A DNA stretch of 64,000 nt from Lentzea alba (lineage in GTDB: Bacteria > Actinomycetota > Actinomycetes > Mycobacteriales > Pseudonocardiaceae): assembly GCF_011067745.1 (NCBI RefSeq), contig NZ_JAAMPJ010000001.1:730829-794828 (forward strand), given 5' to 3'. The position numbers were made by a program, and so were the translations under genes. Positions 42,242-51,623 of this stretch are shown in pieces (within the stretch, counting starts at the first letter, position 1; the number at the start of each line of letters is the position of its first letter). The notes under the pieces were generated by a model. That model made no database searches and was not told where the DNA came from. It saw only the letters and a list, made by a program, of their open reading frames with translations.

Positions 42242-44113
42242 TCAGACCTCCACCTTGATCATCTTCTTCATCCAGAACCAGCCGACGCAGAGGCAGACAG
42301 CCGTCGCACCGAGCATCATCCAGCCAGCCGGGCGGGTGTAGAGCGGTTCGATGTAGTCCCGACGGCTGGTGAACAGCCACAGGCCGAGCCCGATCGGCAG
42401 CGAGATCAGCACGTACGCCGACATCCGGCCCTCGGCGGTGAGCGCCTTGATCTGCCTGCGCACGGTCGCCCGCTCCCGCATGGTGTTGACGGTGGTCAGC
42501 AGCAGCTCGGCGAGGTTTCCGCCGACCTCGCGCTGGATCCGGATCGCCATGACCACCCAGGAGAGGTCCTGGCACCGCATCCGGTCAGCGGCCTTGCCGA
42601 GCGCGTCCTCCACCGAGACGCCGAGCCTGGTGCGAGCCAGTGACCGGGCGATCTCGCCCGCAATGGGCTGGGTGCCCTCACGCACCATGCTGTCGAGTGC
42701 CTGCGCCAGCGAGAAACCGGACCGCAGGGCCCCCGCGACCAGCTGGAGCGTGTCCGGGAGCTGCTCTCCGAACAACGTGCGCCGCCTGCTGATCCGGAAC
42801 TTCAGGAAGAAGCGTCCGCCGAACCATCCGAGCAGAACCGCGAGCGGTCCACAAACCATCGGGGCACCGATGACCGCCGTGAGGACCACCCCGAGCACGA
42901 CGGCGATGCCGAACCGGACGAGCAACCACTCCGCGGGGCGCAGCCGGATGCCCGCCAGGTCGAGGTCGAACTCCATGCGCGCACGCAGGCCGCGGCCGTC
43001 GATGATCCGTTCACTGAGCGTCAGCAACAGGCGCATCGGCCGCGACGGCTCCTGCACGGCGCCTGTCTCCGGCTCCGCACCGTCGCGCACCCGGTAGCGC
43101 CGCACCTCGGCCAGCCGGCTGGGCCGCGCACGCCGGACGACGCGACGGCGGCCGAACCAGAGCCAGCCCATTCCGGAGAAGACGGTGAAGATCACGCCGA
43201 GCACCGCACCGAACATCCAGGCCGGTACGGCGGGCATGACGGCGCCGCGCCGGTCCGGCGCGTGCACGCCGGTCTGCGCGACGAGTTCCCCGACCCGGAC
43301 CGTCAACCGCACCTGCCTGCCGGAGAACTCGTCGGGCACGACAGCGCTGACCTCGACCCGTTGGGGAGCGGCCGGGGTGAACAACGCCGCGCCCGCACGC
43401 GCGTCGCCGACCGCGACCAGGTGACCGCCGCTGCCCTGCGCGAGCCGGTCCCGACCTGCGGCCGCCCCCGCTGTCGCGAGGTCGAGCGTCACCACATCGG
43501 CGGTGACGCCTGTTTCGGACAGCACCTTCAACGTGGCGTCGAGCGACGCACCACCGTCGGCGTCCTCACCATCGGACAGCACGAGCACCCTGCGTGCGCC
43601 GGGCACTCCCGCCAGGCTGCGGGCGGCCAGCGTCACCGCGTCGTTGAGCGCGCTGGTCCCGCCCGCGCTCACCCCGGCGAGCGCGGCCGTCACCTGCCGC
43701 CGATCCGCGGTGAGCGGCACCGTCAGCGCGGACCGGTCCGAGAAGGTGACCAGTCCGGTGTGGACGTTCGCGGGCAACGCCGACAGGTAGTCGGAGATCA
43801 CGCCGCGTGCCGTTGCCATCGGAACACCGTTCATCGTCCCGGTCGTGTCGAGCACGACGAACGCCGCCCGCGCCGGCTGCGGCTCGCCGAGCATCTTCGC
43901 GGTGGCGGGCACCGGCGTGCCGTCGACCTCGACCCGCACTCGGTCCAGGTCGAGCGGGGCGGGTACGTCGCGTGCGGTGAGCGTGACGTGTGCCTGCCCG
44001 TCCTCGACCGACACCTCGCCGAGCTCCACGACGGGGTCCGCGCTCGCCGGGAGGATCGACACTCCACAGAGGACCAAGGTGACCCAGATCAGCCTGATGG
44101 TCATCGGCCTCAC
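42242..44113 (-). CDS. tadB: TadB platform protein fused to an N-terminal von Willebrand A domain
   Basis: 623 aa, about twice the usual TadB length. Signal peptide (IRLIWVTLVLCGVSILPASA), a short beta region, then a VWA domain (about 80-255: FVVLDTTGTM, GTSALNDAV, VLVLSDGEDA) outside the membrane. One helix near 300, a basic linker, then the TadB F domain (RTLFGEQLPDTLQLVAGALR, IQREVGGNLAELL) with its helices. The VWA metal site is altered: DxSxS reads DTTGT. The fusion puts a potential ligand- or pilin-binding domain on the pilus platform. GTG 44113 overlaps the TadA stop as GTGA; ATG 44104 is an alternative. Confidence 0.9.
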   Translation of the reverse strand: MRPMTIRLIWVTLVLCGVSILPASADPVVELGEVSVEDGQAHVTLTARDVPAPLDLDRVRVEVDGTPVPATAKMLGEPQPARAAFVVLDTTGTMNGVPMATARGVISDYLSALPANVHTGLVTFSDRSALTVPLTADRRQVTAALAGVSAGGTSALNDAVTLAARSLAGVPGARRVLVLSDGEDADGGASLDATLKVLSETGVTADVVTLDLATAGAAAGRDRLAQGSGGHLVAVGDARAGAALFTPAAPQRVEVSAVVPDEFSGRQVRLTVRVGELVAQTGVHAPDRRGAVMPAVPAWMFGAVLGVIFTVFSGMGWLWFGRRRVVRRARPSRLAEVRRYRVRDGAEPETGAVQEPSRPMRLLLTLSERIIDGRGLRARMEFDLDLAGIRLRPAEWLLVRFGIAVVLGVVLTAVIGAPMVCGPLAVLLGWFGGRFFLKFRISRRRTLFGEQLPDTLQLVAGALRSGFSLAQALDSMVREGTQPIAGEIARSLARTRLGVSVEDALGKAADRMRCQDLSWVVMAIRIQREVGGNLAELLLTTVNTMRERATVRRQIKALTAEGRMSAYVLISLPIGLGLWLFTSRRDYIEPLYTRPAGWMMLGATAVCLCVGWFWMKKMIKVEV

Positions 44114-45486
44114 CTGTCGAAGGAGAAGAGGCCGGCGGGCAGCGGGATACCGTGCTCCGCCAACCTGTCCGCGAAGGTCGGACGCAGACCTGTCGAACGC
44201 AGAGTGCCGCGGAACTTCCCGTTCTCGTCCACCCCCGCCGCGAAGTCGAACACGAAGAGGTCCTGGAGCGTGATCACGTCACCCTCCATGCCGACCACCT
44301 CGGTGATGTGCGTGATCCGCCGGGTGCCGTCCTTCAGCCTGGCCTGCTGGATGATCAGGTCGAGCGCGGAGTTGACCTGGTCGCGGATGGCGCGGCTGGG
44401 CAGGTCGACGCCCGCCATGAGCACCATCGTCTCCAGCCTCGACAGCGCGTCGCGCGGCGTGTTGGCGTGTGCCGTCGTCAGCGACCCGTCGTGCCCGGTG
44501 TTCATCGCCTGCAGCATGTCCAGCGCGGCGCCGTCACGGACCTCACCGACGACGATCCGGTCCGGCCGCATCCGCAGCGAGTTGCGGACGAGCTCGCGGA
44601 TGCTCACCTGGCCGCGGTTCTCGACGTTCGCCGGGCGGGACTCCATGCGCAGCACGTGGTCCTGCCGCAGTTGCAGCTCGGCCGCGTCCTCGATGGTGAC
44701 GATGCGCTCGTCTTCCGGGATGAACGACGACAGCACGTTGAGCGTCGTCGTCTTGCCCGAACCGGTGCCGCCACTGACCAGGATGTTCAGCCGCCCGCGC
44801 ACGCACGCCGACAACAGCTCGGCGACCGCGGGGCTGATCGTGCCGAACCTGATCAGGTCCTCGACCTGGAGCGGGTCCGTGGCGAACTTGCGGATCGTCA
44901 GCGACGAGCCGTCCAGTGCGATGGGCGGCACGACGGCGTTGACCCGGCTGCCGTCCGGCAGCCTGGCGTCCACCATGGGGCTCGCCTCGTCCACCCGCCT
45001 GCCGACCCGCGACACGATCTTGTCGATGATCCGGCGCAGGTGGCTCTCGTCGGTGAAGGCGGCATCCACCAGTTGGAGCTTCCCCTTGCGCTCCACGTAG
45101 ATGCGGTTCGGCCCGTTGACCATGACCTCGCTGACGTCCGGGTCCCGCAACAGCGGTTCCAGCGGACCGTGGCCGAGGATCTCGTCGGCGACCTCGGCGG
45201 CCATCCGGCCGCGGTCGGCCAGGGTCATCGGGGTCTCGTCCTGTTCGAGCACGGTCTGCAGCGAATTGCGGACCCGCAGTTCGAGCTCGTGCTCGTCGAG
45301 GCGCTCGTCGTAGAGCTTGGGTCCCAGGGTGTCCAGCAACGCCCCGTGCACCCGTTGTTTGACCGCGGCGAAGTGGTCGGGAGTGCGCTCCCTGCGCGTC
45401 TCGGGCACCGCGGTGGACGTCACCACCGGTTCGCCCTCGGTCCTGACAGGCGCGGTCAGCTGGACCAACCGGTCGCTCAACCTCAC
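44110..45486 (-). CDS. tadA: Tad pilus assembly ATPase TadA/CpaF
   Basis: 458 aa, hexameric secretion ATPase of the GspE/VirB11 superfamily. N-terminal domain with VSEVMVNGPNRIYVERKGKL, Walker A in LVSGGTGSGKTTTLN, Asp box IVTIEDAAELQL, Walker B in RPDRIVVGEVRDGAALDML and His box GSLTTAHANTP, all intact. It powers pilin insertion via TadB/TadC. GTG 45486 overlaps the TadZ stop as GTGA. Confidence 0.96.
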   Translation of the reverse strand: MRLSDRLVQLTAPVRTEGEPVVTSTAVPETRRERTPDHFAAVKQRVHGALLDTLGPKLYDERLDEHELELRVRNSLQTVLEQDETPMTLADRGRMAAEVADEILGHGPLEPLLRDPDVSEVMVNGPNRIYVERKGKLQLVDAAFTDESHLRRIIDKIVSRVGRRVDEASPMVDARLPDGSRVNAVVPPIALDGSSLTIRKFATDPLQVEDLIRFGTISPAVAELLSACVRGRLNILVSGGTGSGKTTTLNVLSSFIPEDERIVTIEDAAELQLRQDHVLRMESRPANVENRGQVSIRELVRNSLRMRPDRIVVGEVRDGAALDMLQAMNTGHDGSLTTAHANTPRDALSRLETMVLMAGVDLPSRAIRDQVNSALDLIIQQARLKDGTRRITHITEVVGMEGDVITLQDLFVFDFAAGVDENGKFRGTLRSTGLRPTFADRLAEHGIPLPAGLFSFDR

Positions 45487-46658
45487 CCGGACCGCCTCCT
45501 CAACCCGAACAACCCGCGCCGGGCGGCGGCCGGCTCGTGCTTCGCGCCCGCGAGGATCCGCGTGGCGATCTCCCGGAACCCGGCGCTCACCGGGTGGTCG
45601 GGCCGCTCGACGGTGATCGGCACACCCCGGTTGATCGAAGCGGGCACCGCGAGGCTTGCCGGAACGCGCACGGCGACGCTGGTCTTCACGACACTCTCGA
45701 CGTCGGACACGGTGAGCCCGACCCGCGAGTCCTCCCGGTTCAGCACGATCACGCGCCGGTCGCGCGGGTAGGACAGCATGTCGAGCATGTCGATGGTCAG
45801 TCGCAGGTTCTTGAGCGTCGGCACGTCGGGCGTGGTGAGCAGGACGTGGTGGTCCGCCTCGTCCAGCACTGCCAGCACGTGCTCGTTGAACTGCGGCGGC
45901 GTGTCGATGACGACGTAGTCGAACATGCGCCGCAGCAGCCGGAGCACATCCGTGATGAGAGAGGCGGGAATCTGCTCGGAGTCGCCCGGCTCCACCGGCG
46001 CCAGCACGCAGTCCAGACCCGGCCGGTAGCGCGTGAGCAGTCCGGACACGCCGGTCTCGTCCAGCTGACCGTCCATCGCCATCGCGTCCACCAGGGTGCG
46101 GAGCGGGGTGAGCTGCAGCGAGATCGCCACGTCACCGAAAGCCAGATCCAGGTCCACCAGGCAGACCCGATTGGCGCCGCCCGCGTGCAACGTGACGGCC
46201 AGGTTGGTGGCCGTGGTCGTCTTGCCGCACCCGCCCTTGGTGGCGAACACGACCGCGACCTTGCCCTCGGTCGACTGCTGAGCGGGAATCGTGACACCGA
46301 CGGGGGTCACCCGCGACAGATCCCGCGAACGCAGGCAGGACTGGGCGACCAGATCGAGGTCGGATTCGGGCACCACCTCGCGGACCCCGGCGCGGATGGC
46401 GAGGGCCAGCACGGCCACCTCGAGCCGCTCGCGCAGCAGGACGACGCCCAGCACGGGCCGCGCGAGTCGTTGGGCGGCGGTGAATTCGAGCGCCTCCGCC
46501 AGGTCCACGTCGGACCCGATGACCACCAGCGTCTCGAGCGGGTCGGACGCGAGCAGACGTTCAGCCGCGGCGAGGTCGTCCACCTGGGACACCTCACCTC
46601 CCATCGCTCCCGCCAGCGGTGGTACCACCGCTTTCGTGTTGGTGCACAGGATTGCCAT
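45483..46658 (-). CDS. tadZ: Pilus assembly ATPase TadZ/CpaE (MinD/ParA family)
   Basis: 391 aa. Residues 1-120 form a receiver-like fold without phosphorylation residues, as in other TadZ proteins; then a MinD-like ATPase with deviant Walker A VFATKGGCGKTTTATNLAVT, LVDLDLAFGDVA and VVIDTPPQFNE. TadZ marks the cell site where the pilus machine forms. ATG 46658 follows GGAAAGACC. Gap to the CpaB gene 13 bases. Confidence 0.94.
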   Translation of the reverse strand: MAILCTNTKAVVPPLAGAMGGEVSQVDDLAAAERLLASDPLETLVVIGSDVDLAEALEFTAAQRLARPVLGVVLLRERLEVAVLALAIRAGVREVVPESDLDLVAQSCLRSRDLSRVTPVGVTIPAQQSTEGKVAVVFATKGGCGKTTTATNLAVTLHAGGANRVCLVDLDLAFGDVAISLQLTPLRTLVDAMAMDGQLDETGVSGLLTRYRPGLDCVLAPVEPGDSEQIPASLITDVLRLLRRMFDYVVIDTPPQFNEHVLAVLDEADHHVLLTTPDVPTLKNLRLTIDMLDMLSYPRDRRVIVLNREDSRVGLTVSDVESVVKTSVAVRVPASLAVPASINRGVPITVERPDHPVSAGFREIATRILAGAKHEPAAARRGLFGLRRRSG

Positions 46659-46671
46659 GGTCTTTCCACTC

Positions 46672-47445
46672 CTACGTGGCCGGGTCGAAGACGGACTTGC
46701 TGTTCGTGCCGTTGCCCTGGCTGATCTGGGAACTGTCGGTGAGCAGTGCGAAGTGCAAGGTGCCGAACTGGGCGCGCTGGATCAGGCGCTCGGCTTCGGC
46801 CTGGGTCGCCGCGACCGTGACCAGCACGCCTGTCTGGCCCGCGCCGTCACCCGACTTCGCGTTCGGGACCGGGGGCGCGCCGAGCGCGAGCACCTCGACC
46901 TTCGGCAGCAGCAACCGGGTGACCTGCGTGCTCTCGTGCTGCTTCTCCAGCCCGGCACCGGACGGTGTGCCCGACTTCTCGTCCATGACGGTGTACGTGT
47001 CGAACACCGCGATCTGCGAGCCGGCCTTGACGTAGCCGGCCACTCGTTGCGGCGCGCCCAGCTCGATGCTGACGGCGACCTTCCCCTCGGGGATGGGCAG
47101 GCCGGACGACGTGGGTTTGGCGGCCGCGAACATGGGCTTCAGCACGAGCTGGCCCGCTTGGACGTCGGCGGTGGCCACCAGCTTGGCCAGGTCCGCGCCG
47201 ATTTCTCCCAGCGCGTTCTCCGGCACGGTCTCGGCAGGCATTTTCTCCAGCCGCAGCAAGCCGTTCCGCAGGGCGGCACCGGCACTCGTGCCCGCGGGCA
47301 CGCGCTTCTCCGCGACGACCACGGGGACGGCGCGTTTGCCCGCCAGGGCCCGAGCGTCGGCGCTGCGCACGTAGAGCAGCACCGAGATGGTGCCCACCGC
47401 GGCGAGCAGCAGCGTGAGGCCGATGGTGAGCAGGCGTCGTTTCAT
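46672..47445 (-). CDS. cpaB: Flp pilus assembly protein CpaB/RcpC (SAF domain)
   Basis: 257 aa. One N-terminal helix (LLTIGLTLLLAAVGTISVLL), SAF domain (VPVVVAEKRVPAGTSAGAAL ... VQAGQLVLKPMF) and the RcpC domain (VSIELGAPQRVAGYVKAGSQ, VLVTVAATQAEAERLIQRAQ). Wall- or periplasm-side part of the Tad machine thought to guide the pilus through the envelope. Between TadG and TadZ, as in many actinobacterial tad operons. Confidence 0.92.
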   Translation of the reverse strand: MKRRLLTIGLTLLLAAVGTISVLLYVRSADARALAGKRAVPVVVAEKRVPAGTSAGAALRNGLLRLEKMPAETVPENALGEIGADLAKLVATADVQAGQLVLKPMFAAAKPTSSGLPIPEGKVAVSIELGAPQRVAGYVKAGSQIAVFDTYTVMDEKSGTPSGAGLEKQHESTQVTRLLLPKVEVLALGAPPVPNAKSGDGAGQTGVLVTVAATQAEAERLIQRAQFGTLHFALLTDSSQISQGNGTNSKSVFDPAT

Positions 47446-47460
47446 GATCCCTCTCCGGTG

Positions 47461-48552
47461 TCAGCCGAGCATGTGGACGGTGGTCACGCCCATCTCCGGA
47501 CCACCGAGCACGGCGTCGGCGGGCAACAAGGCGGTCGTGAAGTAGCCGTAGACGCACTTTTCGTCGCCCTTGCAGTGGGACTGGGAAGTCAGCCGCGATG
47601 CGATCTTCAGGCTCGGCAGGTTGTAGCCGGTGATCACGAAGGAGGCGAAGCCCTTCAGGTGGAAGTACCCTTCGTGCCCGGTTCCGCCCGCGCCGTCGTA
47701 CACCGGCACCAGCAGGGTCGTGTTGCGAGTCCTGGCGTCGGCGAGTTCCTCCTTGCACGCGCTGGACGCGCTGACGCCGGTGTCGCCGCGGTAGACGCCG
47801 TCGAGGTCGACATAGGCCTGGCAGTCGCCCGTCGCGTCGGCCAGCCAGCCGAAGCCACCGGGCAGTACCCAGCCGGCCGGGTTGCCGGAACAGCTCGTGC
47901 CCGAGGTGGTGTGCAGCTTCAGCACGCGTTCGAAGCTCGCGGGGACCGTTCCGGACTCCGGCGCGAACGTCGTGCCACCGGCGGTCGCGGTCATCCACTC
48001 GCACAGCGAGATCGTCACGCCGAAGCCGTAGGTCGCCCTGGGACCGCCCCACGCCACGCGAGTGCAGGAGGCCACGCCCCTTCCTTCGTAGGCGGAGCCG
48101 AGCAGAACCTGCCCGAACGTCGCGGGCAGCAAGGTGGAACCGTCCGTCTGCCGGGTGCTCGTGCGGACCTCGACGAAATTCCCTTCCGCGGGCCGGTCGC
48201 CGAGACAGCCGGCCGCCTCTCCGTCGTCATCCCCCAGGCAGGGGTCGAGCAGTCCTCTCGCGTCGGCACCGCAGACCAGGTCCACTGTGGACGTTCCGTC
48301 GCCGGAGTTCGCGTTGGCGTAGTTCAGCGCGGTGCCGTCGGCACAACCCGTGCCCCCGGCACATGCCTGGGCGAGCGCCAGCGCCGCCGCGTCGGACGCG
48401 TTCTGCAACTGGGCGCGCTCGTTGTACAGCCGGCCGACGTCGATGACGAGCGCACCACAGCCCAGCAACAGCCCTCCACCCAGCAGTAGCGCTACCAGCA
48501 CGGTGGCCGCACCGCGGTCGTCACGCCGCGGTCGTGACATCAGCCGAGACAT
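47461..48552 (-). CDS. tadG: TadG-like pseudopilin/pilus assembly protein
   Basis: 363 aa. N terminus DDRGAATVLVALLLGGGLLL is the pseudopilin-type helix used for prepilin-peptidase processing, followed by VIDVGRLYNERAQLQNASDA typical of TadG. The rest is an extracellular Cys-containing domain (at least ten Cys, likely disulphides) with no named family. ATG 48552 has GAGAGGAG upstream and overlaps TadE by 13 bp; ATG 48540 is a second option forming TGATG. Confidence 0.85.
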   Translation of the reverse strand: MSRLMSRPRRDDRGAATVLVALLLGGGLLLGCGALVIDVGRLYNERAQLQNASDAAALALAQACAGGTGCADGTALNYANANSGDGTSTVDLVCGADARGLLDPCLGDDDGEAAGCLGDRPAEGNFVEVRTSTRQTDGSTLLPATFGQVLLGSAYEGRGVASCTRVAWGGPRATYGFGVTISLCEWMTATAGGTTFAPESGTVPASFERVLKLHTTSGTSCSGNPAGWVLPGGFGWLADATGDCQAYVDLDGVYRGDTGVSASSACKEELADARTRNTTLLVPVYDGAGGTGHEGYFHLKGFASFVITGYNLPSLKIASRLTSQSHCKGDEKCVYGYFTTALLPADAVLGGPEMGVTTVHMLG

Positions 48553-48968
48553 CGCATGACTCCTCTCCCGGTGAGGGTGATCGGGCCGACATCGGCACCG
48601 AACGTGTCGGTCATGGCCCCGATCGGTGTGACGAAGATGAACTCGTGGGTGACCGTCACGACGGCGTCCGCCGGCGCGAGGTTCGCGGGGCAGGCCGTGA
48701 CTTGGACGTCCACTCCGGACAGTGCTCCAGCGGCACCGAGGGTGCGGGTGACCACGTCCGGTTCACCCAGCGCCGCGAGCCGGGCACCCTCCCTGGCCGC
48801 CTGCGTCAGCACGACCTGTGCGTGCAGCGCCCGGCCGAAGTCGACGATGCCGCACATCAGCATCAGCAGGATCGGCAGCACGAGCGCGAATTCCACCGCC
48901 GCCGCACCACGATCGGGCTTCGCCCTGAGAGCCGATCCGTCGTGACCGGCTCCGAGCGGCGGCCTCAT
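48540..48968 (-). CDS. tadE: TadE-like minor pseudopilin
   Basis: 142 aa. Short basic leader, then DRGAAAVEFALVLPILLMLM: Gly before the cleavage point and Glu at +5 as required by the prepilin peptidase, followed by DFGRALHAQVVLTQAAREGA, the TadE signature. C-terminal beta region outside the membrane. Five bases after the pilin gene; overlaps TadG. Confidence 0.92.
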   Translation of the reverse strand: MRPPLGAGHDGSALRAKPDRGAAAVEFALVLPILLMLMCGIVDFGRALHAQVVLTQAAREGARLAALGEPDVVTRTLGAAGALSGVDVQVTACPANLAPADAVVTVTHEFIFVTPIGAMTDTFGADVGPITLTGRGVMRCLG

Positions 48969-48973
48969 CGCGA

Positions 48974-49180
48974 TCAGGCTCCAGCGGGCGCGGCAGGCAG
49001 CTGGTCGCTGACACCGTCGAACAGGCCTTCGAGCTGACCGCCGAGCGTCATGACGACACCGATGACAGCGACGGCGATCAAGCCGACCATCAGTCCGTAC
49101 TCGACGGCGGTAGCACCACGCTCCCGCTCGTCGAACCGGGCGCTGATCCAGAGCTGCACGTAAGCGATCGCTGCGAACAT
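48974..49180 (-). CDS. flp: Flp-type major pilin
   Basis: 68 aa, usual length for Flp pilins. ATG 49180 with GAGGAG upstream. RGATAVEYGLMVGLIAVAVI carries the processing site (Gly then A-T-A-V-E-Y with Glu at +5) and the hydrophobic assembly helix; a short Ala-rich end (QLPAAPAGA) follows. First gene of the tad operon and divergent from the prepilin peptidase gene, which should process it. Confidence 0.94.
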   Translation of the reverse strand: MFAAIAYVQLWISARFDERERGATAVEYGLMVGLIAVAVIGVVMTLGGQLEGLFDGVSDQLPAAPAGA

Positions 49181-49371
49181 CTTGTTCTCCTCTTGGGGTT
49201 TGGGCGATCCGTCACCGCCCGACGTGGACAACTGTGCGGCACGGGCAACCCCCGCGGACAGCGGGCGATTGGTCAGAAGAATTCGCGAAACACCCGATGG
49301 AGACGACGCCTTGTCGTGCGAATGGAGGACAAAACGCCGTCCCGTGTGGACGTTGACCTAACGTCTCGGGC

Positions 49372-50091
49372 GTGCATCTCACGACGGCCGTGGCCGGAAC
49401 GGCGGCAGGTCTGCTGACCGGGCCGTGGATCCGCGCCGCGGTCTTCCGGCTCTCCGTACCACCGGACACACCCGACCGGACCGCGTGCCCGCGCTGCGGC
49501 CGCCGGCTGCGTCCCGCGAGCGCCGACCGCTGCCCGTCCTGCCACGAGCGCGTGGCTTTGCCTTGCGGCGTAACGGAAATCGCGTCCGCGACAATGCTCG
49601 GCACCATCGCGGGCGCGGTGGGGCCACGCCCCGAGCTGATCGCCTTTGCGTGGCTTGCCGTTCTGTGCGTCGCGCTCGCGACGATCGACCTGATCGTGTA
49701 CCGGCTGCCGGACCGGCTCACTCTCCCCGCCTACCCGGCGCTCGCCGCTCTGCTGGCGGGCGCGGCGCTGCTGAACTCCGAGCCCGGCAAGTTCCTTCGC
49801 GCTGTGCTGGCGGGCGCGGTGCTCGCAGCCGGCTATCTGCTGCTGGCGCTGATCAGGCCGGGGGATCTGGGGCTGGGCGACGTCAAGCTGGCCGGACCGC
49901 TCGGCATGGTGCTGGGATGGGTTGGATGGCCGTCAGTACTGTTCGCGACTGCTCTTTCCTTCGTCCTGTGTGGACTCGTCGGCGTGGTCCTGCTGGCAGT
50001 GCGACGTGCGGACGCTCGCACGGCCCTGCCGCTCGGGCCGTTCATGGTCTATGCCACGTTCGTGGTCCTACTGGTCACACCAGGCCAATAA
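49372..50091 (+). CDS. Prepilin peptidase, A24 family (TadV-like)
   Basis: 239 aa, membrane aspartyl protease. A cytosolic zinc ribbon with two CxxC pairs (CPRCGRR and CPSCHER), then six or so helices; active-site Asp in ATIDLIVYRLPDRLT and in GLGDVKLAG. The N-terminal ribbon is the full-length type also able to methylate in other bacteria. Start GTG 49372. Divergent from the flp-tad operon, whose pilins are its substrates. Confidence 0.93.
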   Translation: MHLTTAVAGTAAGLLTGPWIRAAVFRLSVPPDTPDRTACPRCGRRLRPASADRCPSCHERVALPCGVTEIASATMLGTIAGAVGPRPELIAFAWLAVLCVALATIDLIVYRLPDRLTLPAYPALAALLAGAALLNSEPGKFLRAVLAGAVLAAGYLLLALIRPGDLGLGDVKLAGPLGMVLGWVGWPSVLFATALSFVLCGLVGVVLLAVRRADARTALPLGPFMVYATFVVLLVTPGQ

Positions 50092-50267
50092 TCCGCATTC
50101 CCTATCACTACGCCGGCCACTCGTTCGTGTGACAAATGCGCCACTCTGGAGGCCCACCACGCGAAATCGTCACCATGTGAACAGGGGTCAGTCACGGACG
50201 GGTGACGAGAAGGTGATCTTTCTGCTGCGCACATACGTTGATCGTGAGTGAAGCACCAGGAGGGACC

Positions 50268-50999
50268 ATGCCACGTGTACTCGTAGTCGAGGACGATCCG
50301 GACATCGCCCGGATCGTGGCCCTGCTCCTGGCCAGGAACAACTATCAGGTGGACCGCGCGTCCGAGGGCAGGGCCGGGTTGCGGGCGGTGTACGACTCCA
50401 AGCCGGACCTCGTCGTCCTCGACATCGGACTGCCCGGCATGGACGGGCTGAGCGTGCTCGAACGCGTCCGTGATCTCAGTGATGTACCGGTCCTGCTGCT
50501 CAGCGCACGCGACCAGGAGTCGGACAAGATCCGCGGCCTACGCGCCGGCGCTGACGACTACCTGACCAAACCCTTCACCACCGGCGAACTGCTCGCCAGG
50601 GTCGAGGCGCTGTTGCGCAGGGCGCGCCCCGCGCAGTGGTCGGAGCGCGTCTACGACGACGGCTCACTGAAGATCGATCCTTTGTCCCGGCTCGTCCACG
50701 TGGACGACCGCGAGGTTTCCCTCACCCCGATCGAGTTCCGGTTGCTGAGCATGTTGACCCGCAACGCGGGCGCCACGCTGTCCACCGGCCAACTCCTCGC
50801 CGAGGCGTGGGAGGACCCGACCGGCATCGGGGCGGAGCGGGTGAAGTTCACCGTGCTCAGGCTCCGCCGCAAGCTCGGCTGGGACGACTCGGCGACCTCG
50901 CCGATCGAGTCGGTTCGCGGTGTCGGGTACCGCTACCGGCCTCCGCTGCGCACGCGTCCGCGTGTCGAGAGCGGGATCAGCGGCCGCCCCGGCCGTTGA
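50268..50999 (+). CDS. OmpR/PhoB-family response regulator
   Basis: 243 aa. AGGAGG before ATG 50268. Receiver: VLVVEDDPDIARIV, acceptor Asp in LVVLDIGLPGMDG, Ser in LLLSAR, Lys in DDYLTKPFTTGEL. Winged helix at about 135-230 (VSLTPIEFRLLSMLTRNAGA, VRGVGYRYRPP). No kinase gene adjoins it, so its partner lies elsewhere. Followed 30 bases later by a small membrane-protein gene. Confidence 0.94.
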   Translation: MPRVLVVEDDPDIARIVALLLARNNYQVDRASEGRAGLRAVYDSKPDLVVLDIGLPGMDGLSVLERVRDLSDVPVLLLSARDQESDKIRGLRAGADDYLTKPFTTGELLARVEALLRRARPAQWSERVYDDGSLKIDPLSRLVHVDDREVSLTPIEFRLLSMLTRNAGATLSTGQLLAEAWEDPTGIGAERVKFTVLRLRRKLGWDDSATSPIESVRGVGYRYRPPLRTRPRVESGISGRPGR

Positions 51000-51029
51000 C
51001 CAACACGTTGAGCGCACAGGAGGTTGGGC

Positions 51030-51239
51030 ATGGCCAGCATCAACGGGCAGACTTCGGCGACCGGCCTCGACAAGCGCCGCGCCAAGATCGTTCTGTCGGC
51101 GGTCTACGGGCTGTTGAGCGCCGTCAATCTGGTCATGATGATCACGGAACCCACCGCGTGGCAAGGAGTTTTCGCGGCGGTTCTGCTCGGCGTCGCACTG
51201 TGGATGTGGTTCAGCACGCACCCGAGCACGACACCATGA
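51030..51239 (+). CDS. Small two-helix membrane protein
   Basis: 69 aa. AGGAGG six bases before ATG 51030. Basic N terminus (GLDKRRAK), helices IVLSAVYGLLSAVNLVMMI and WQGVFAAVLLGVALWMWF, short end. Thirty bases after the OmpR-type regulator, so co-transcribed. No family recognised; could be a small regulator of a membrane kinase or just a housekeeping peptide. A strong hairpin follows. Confidence 0.75.
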   Translation: MASINGQTSATGLDKRRAKIVLSAVYGLLSAVNLVMMITEPTAWQGVFAAVLLGVALWMWFSTHPSTTP

Positions 51240-51623
51240 GCAATCGGGATTTCTGACCGACCTCGAGGCCCACCGGACCTCACCACGACCCGGTCCCGGT
51301 GCCGACAGACAGATCCGCGCCCCCTGTCGGCACCGGGGCCTGCCACGTCGTTGTGGAGACAGCGGTCCGGCACGCAGGACGACGGCGCCGGGGAACCCTC
51401 TCCACCGTCGGCCACGTCAATTCCCTGATGCAACCTTCGCCCAGTCGACCGATCCGATGCCGTCGACCTCAAGGGCAGCGCGCCGCGCCTCGACCACTTT
51501 TACGCAAAAGAGATCGGCGCGCAATTGCCGAAGCGAGCCGGATCCGGCACCCCGGCCGCAATGATCCCCAATTTTGGGTATTATGTTCATCACGCCGGCC
51601 GCCGATGACACATACTGCGTGGT
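51240..51623. other. Intergenic stretch with terminator and AT-rich promoter-like end
   Basis: 384 gene-free bases. It holds the hairpin at 51295-51337 and, near 51570-51585, CCCCAATTTTGGG followed by TATTATG, a palindrome next to a -10-like element 40-50 bases before the methyltransferase start. No coding frame is credible. Confidence 0.5.
51295..51337 (+). terminator. Terminator after the regulator/small membrane protein pair
   Basis: Perfect 14-bp stem CCCGGTGCCGACAG (51295-51308) with 51324-51337, loop 15 bases, 56 bases after the stop. Confidence 0.75.
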
